Shown here piece by piece: positions 47,173 to 64,000 of a stretch of DNA of 64,000 nt (position 1 is its first letter; the number at the start of each line of letters is the position of its first letter). The position numbers were made by a program, and so were the translations under genes. The stretch is taken from contig CM055760.1 of assembly GCA_029465975.1 (NCBI GenBank), positions 885,380 through 949,379 of the forward strand, given 5' to 3'. Under the pieces are notes generated by a model that saw only the letters and a list, made by a program, of their open reading frames with translations, had not been told where the DNA came from and ran no database searches. The DNA is from Dallia pectoralis (Eukaryota; Chordata; Actinopteri; Esociformes; Umbridae).

Positions 47173-47178
47173 TTTATT
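47173..47178 (-). terminator. mier3: Candidate mier3 poly(A) signal
   Basis: AATAAA on the minus strand, which would give a mier3 3'UTR of about 2.9 kb. With the setd9 signal at 47218 the two transcripts would overlap by a few tens of bases. Confidence 0.4.
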
Positions 47179-47217
47179 TCTGTATCTGAACACCCCATTT
47201 TGGACTGGAACAAAAAT

Positions 47218-47223
47218 AATAAA
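47218..47223 (+). terminator. setd9: Candidate setd9 poly(A) signal
   Basis: AATAAA about 600 bases after the setd9 stop codon. Confidence 0.45.
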
Positions 47224-50105
47224 CAAAAAGACTATATACAGATTAACAATAAACTTTTCTTTTGAATAATTATAATAAAACCTGTCTTGATTGTCTATAC
47301 TAGTCAGTTAACCCCAAATAAACTGTCAAAAACCTTTGCAACTTCACCGTTCAACCAGTTTTCTTAATAGAAGTGTCAAATATTACAAGGTCCCATGTTT
47401 TTTTCTGTACAAGGGTTCAAATGTACACATGGGCATAAGTGGAAACCACTGCATACACCATCTCTTAAACCTATACTTTAAATACAAACTTTTATACATT
47501 GTAAATAAATAACTGGACCAGAACTTTCTACAAGTGTTGAATACTAAAATGTTATGGGAAAACAATTGCACAACCCTACATAACCCACTTGCAATGTTAT
47601 TGTTTTGTGTTTATATAAATATCAATTATATAAATATAGTGAGGTGCAGGATTGTACAATGTTGATAAGTTAAAGATTGACATACATACATATTGATGTA
47701 TTCAATGCTCAACAGTTGTGGACACATTGTATACCAATTCATTCATATTTTAAACTCAAAAAGGTTAGAGGTCAAATATCTATTGAATAATAAGGAAAAA
47801 ACATTAATGAAATTAAGTTTGGAGAACACATTGGGTAGACCCTTAATTCTACCAAACAGATTTCTTTGAGATCTTTTTTCTTAAAGTAAAGTAGTTGATA
47901 ATTGAAGGACATCAGGGAAATTCTAAACTTTATACAATGGATGTAAAAAACAAACTGCAGTGAATGTTTTCTGTTAATTCAACCCATGTGTGATATATCC
48001 AATTTACTGTTGTAAGCATATTTTCCATTACATCACTGAATGACAGTTACTAAGGCTCAAATTGCCAAAATGTCATCTACTAAATTAAAACAAGGTAACT
48101 CTGACCCAAGTGCATGTTACATTTCCATTACCTAACACTCTTTTAAGTCAATATTAAAGACAATAGGTTGAGTAATGTTATAGAAAATATATATTATGCA
48201 TACTGTAATATTGTAAATATGCTTTCAATACCCTTCCCATTATTTGCCTATTCACAAAACTGGACATCAACAAACTGCAAAAAGTTATCATTTTAGAAAG
48301 GTAGAACATTTAGCCTAAAGAATTCCTGCATATTGTCAACCAAACACTGACATTCTCAACAACATATGTGTTCCTTAACACGTTCAATAGACATGCAAAG
48401 TCTGGTACATTTTAATACTGCATACAACAACTGCCATAGCTAGCTCCCTAAGGACGTATTGCATACACTGCTAGTTGTTTTTATGATGTGACAGTGAAAT
48501 TACCAAGTCCAGTCTGGGCATTACACAGCTGAACAGAAGCTCTTTAAATAATACAATTCCATACTTCAAAATCAAAATACATAGAGGGTATTTCTGTGGC
48601 TTAATTTTAAGGTATTACAATTCCACGGAGAGGAAGATTTCCCAATACCTGTACATATTTACAAATTATTGCCTTGTAAAAGATAAGCAACACAGTACAT
48701 TCGACTTTCAATAGAGCTTATGAAGAGGTTGAACATTTTAGCAATTTAGCAGAGACCTGTGTGATTTACCGGAACTAGAATTATGGTTATTGGTACAGTA
48801 CAACAGATTTTTCTTATTTATCCGGCGTCAATTAATTGTAATATGCTCTACCCACTAGCCTGTGTCACAACTAGCATCCAAACATCAGACCTTCGTTAAT
48901 ACCACTGTAACACAGTAACTAACCTCATTGTCAAATGAGCACTTTAGTTACTCTGAGGCATCCATTAATTCTCTTCAGACGGATTAGATCAAAATTATGC
49001 ATAGATATATTCTGTTGCAGTCAACGCTGGCCAACTAGGTACTGATCAGGGAAAAACATTCAGAGCAGCAAAGCCGCATAGTATATCTATATGCCTTTCC
49101 AATAATTAATTTCAATACTAATTAAAATTTTGCTTGATTTATTGCTTATTTGAAATCGCAATCATGTCCAATCTTATTGTAATTGTGCTCTCAAACTAAA
49201 CTTTAAAGCCAGTTCCTGTTATACCATTTGTGACATTCTTTATACCATGTCATTTTTTACAGGATATTTCTCATTAAAAATGGCAAAAAATGTGTATGAA
49301 TATTTGTAAAAGCCTCATCTGCAATTTGTCACACACCTTATTCACACCAACCACACGAACCAAAGTATATATTCCATACGTCAGAAGTCAAATGAACAAA
49401 GTCCGAATTTCACATTTGACTAGCAATGTTGACAGGGAAGCTTTCCTTCATATTAAATTAATTGCCTAGAATGAACGCAAAAGTGATTGACACATTTTGT
49501 AGCTCATTAAATTCGGAGAATAAAAACACCGATGCATATGCTCTTCCAAATATTGTTCCACTTTTACAGTATACAGAGGCTGAAATTGACCCAAGTGCCA
49601 AGCACAGGAAGGACCAGTAATATAGCTGTCCAGAACATATCAGAACCCTAGTAGAAAATGCTACATCCATGAGCCAGGTCGTTAAGTATATGTGAACTCT
49701 GAGAAACACAGATAGGAAGAGAATGCTGCTTGTAGAGCAAAGGAAAAAGACAAAACCTGTTGATTTAGTGGTGAGTTCCCAAAATGCTAGTAAGATACAC
49801 TAATGTGTAATAGAACTTAAAAACACAATCTCCTCCCCCAATGATTACAATGCTGCAGTGTACGGACATAGATCTGATGTGACACTTTCCAATGTTCGAC
49901 GGAAAAATAAATGGCTATCCAACCCTTGAGAAAGCAAGATTCTTTTTCTTCTATACACATAGACATCACTGATGTCATAATACAAAAAAGTATATACACA
50001 ATGAACACAATAAATATAATCTCCAGTGAACAAATATATATATATACACACACAAATTTGATAGTAGGCTCAGTTACCTTGGGAAATGTTTACTTAAGAG
50101 ACCAG
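47224..50105 (-). other. mier3: Probable long 3'UTR of mier3
   Basis: AT-rich, gene-free and almost free of recognisable transposons, in sharp contrast to the introns on both sides. This suggests constraint, as expected for a 3'UTR. A Pumilio-type UGUAAAUA occurs on the minus strand near 48654-48661. Confidence 0.5.
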
Positions 50106-62566
<12,461 letters not shown>

Positions 62567-62905
62567 CTGAAAACAGACATGTTTAAATTGTAATTTAAAT
62601 TAGTATTCAAAAGAAGGTTAGCATTTCTTAAACATTGTCACCAATAACGCAATGTAATTATAACCAGTTGCAAAGATAATAACTAACTAGCCAACATGGT
62701 AACGTACTTCATTCAAAGCCATCTATGCGCGTTAAAGCGGCTATCATTATCTAGACAGTACTGTCATGGTGTGCCGACTGGTTGTTTACGAGCCCACCTC
62801 ATAACAATTTACAGAGTACAGTACTATACATGGTTTGTTATGAAACACTTCTACCAACGCTGAAATATATAAACTCAACTATCATCCTGATCAAGTCCTT
62901 GGCTG

Positions 62906-63921
62906 TAGGGCTGCTCGATATTGTAGTCAATATTGAAATCACGATTATTTAAACGATTACTCATTGATTTTGGAACAATGTTGCATTTATTAAATTAAAA
63001 ACAGTGAAACAAAACAACAGTGCAAACTCAAACTGAAAAACACTTTTTAGATTTCCCTAGTATAAATAATACAAAAAAATATATATAGTATTAAATAATA
63101 ACTGTTGCAGTGCTCTTTCACAATCTTTTATAAAGTTGTAATAAATATAATACAAATCAAAAAAGAAAACATAAATAAATTAGATCAAAATATATTTATA
63201 TATATATATATTTCTAATATACTGACAGGTCTTAAACATGGATTGAACATTTTGTAAAACTAAATTTAACAAATTCCAGTCAGTCATGATAAAATAAAAA
63301 TGGTTCGGTATTGGGGCACATGTCTTTGGCCAGTAAGTATGCCACCGCGTCTGTTAATTTGTTATGCCTCTCCGAGGTAGACTGATAAAATGTAGCGCTA
63401 TTAAATGCGTCTTTTATTGACGAATGTGTTGCAGTTGGGGTTGTTGCCCTGCTCTTCTCATTTAGATTGTTTACCTTTGGTTTGTCATAGGTGACTTTGT
63501 GGTTAATTTTTAGGTGGTTGAAAAGATTTGTGGTATTACCTACTGGTGCAGACACCACCGTGAAGCAAATCTTGCATATTACTTGTTTCTGGTCCACGTC
63601 GGAATGCTCAAGTCCGAACATTTGCAATACAACGGAATTTACTCGTCCCTTTTTGTTCACCGAATTATGCTTTTCTCCATCTTCACTTGGGTTGATTTTT
63701 TTAAACGACACCACCAGACACCTTGCTGCCAGTGTTGGCTGCGTGAGTTTAGCCTTCTGGAACTAGCGAAAATGCGCGTTCGTGTCATTTGGCCCAAGAC
63801 AAAATAACAGTTTACTGGCAAAACGTAATGTGGAAAATAATCTATATTTCCCGATTATACTGTTTGCATAATCGTTAGGATGCGAAATCGAATTGAAATT
63901 TCGATTAATTGAACAGCCCTA
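62906..63921 (-). mobile_element. hAT element, internally deleted, exact 8-bp duplication
   Basis: Termini tagggctgctcgatattg and its counterpart ending gaacagcccta, flanked by CTTGGCTG (62898-62905 and 63922-63929). On the minus strand it keeps only the 5' part of the transposase gene, so it is a deletion derivative. Confidence 0.93.
63280..63714 (-). pseudogene. Truncated hAT transposase: BED zinc finger domain
   Basis: A 144-aa open frame. Residues about 35-75 hold a BED finger: KQVICKICFTVVSAPVGNTT then NLFNHLKINH. The linker (SSIKDAFNSATFYQST) and the start of the next conserved block (HNKLTDAVAYLLAKDMCPN) follow, then the sequence ends. The RNase H-like catalytic domain and hAT dimerisation region are absent. 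The surviving DNA-binding half could in principle still be translated. Confidence 0.8.
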
Positions 63922-64000
63922 CTTGGCTGTTCTATAAATGACCTCACATGGTACTTTCACATAAAGCAACAGACGGAAGTGAACAGTACAACACAATCCA

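Larger units (their letters stand above)
62567..64000 (-). other. mier3: mier3 first intron (partial)
   Basis: No ATGGCGGA-type first exon is visible up to the right edge, so the intron runs out of the window. Apart from the hAT element at 62906-63921 nothing is recognised. Confidence 0.5.

Noticed and set aside
62567..64000. First coding exon of mier3
   Set aside because: Searched for a minus-strand ATG followed by a short frame and GT donor that would give MAE-like residues; none fits, so it is taken to lie outside the window.

Overview
The window is nuclear DNA of a vertebrate, almost certainly a teleost fish. The genes are split by GT-AG introns. The coding exons match vertebrate families, and the repeats are typical of teleosts: Tc1-like elements, PIF/Harbinger, hAT MITEs, a DIRS tyrosine-recombinase retrotransposon, an APE-type LINE and a tRNA-derived SINE. 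Some repeats resemble families I remember from salmonids and their relatives. That is a memory-based hint only, and I do not name a species.

Genes, left to right: (i) a possible partial exon on the minus strand at the left edge; (ii) rpl28 (+, four coding exons, 137 aa, plus a probable 5'TOP leader exon); (iii) a small three-exon gene of unknown identity (+, 125 aa) with a signal peptide and a GPI-anchor-like C-terminus; (iv) pdcl (-, three coding exons, 303 aa, plus a probable 5'UTR exon); (v) pdxp/chronophin (-, two exons, 312 aa); (vi) setd9 (+, seven exons, 293 aa); (vii) mier3 (-, twelve coding exons visible, 545 residues; the first coding exon lies beyond the right edge). setd9 and mier3 are convergent neighbours, as in human 5q11.2, and their candidate poly(A) signals overlap tail to tail.

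The rest is mostly mobile DNA. At 5.1-8.8 kb a Harbinger-like element contains a Tc1 copy, which itself contains a small MITE. At 12.0-14.6 kb a second Harbinger-type element contains a Tc1 copy that was hit by a SINE with a 10-bp target duplication. A DIRS element (28.9-33.5 kb, minus strand) separates pdxp from setd9. Intron 6 of setd9 carries a 2.85-kb LINE flanked by a 14-bp target duplication. The mier3 introns hold six hAT-type insertions, most with recognisable 8-bp target duplications.

The host genes do not form one pathway: ribosome structure (rpl28), G-protein beta-gamma assembly (pdcl), vitamin B6 and cofilin phosphate hydrolysis (pdxp), a SET-domain protein (setd9) and a chromatin corepressor (mier3). 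I saw no undescribed multi-gene system. The most unusual items are the unidentified GPI-anchored-type gene, a GC-AG intron in setd9, transposon ends abutting splice sites, and a 30-bp perfect-hairpin insertion with an 8-bp duplication.
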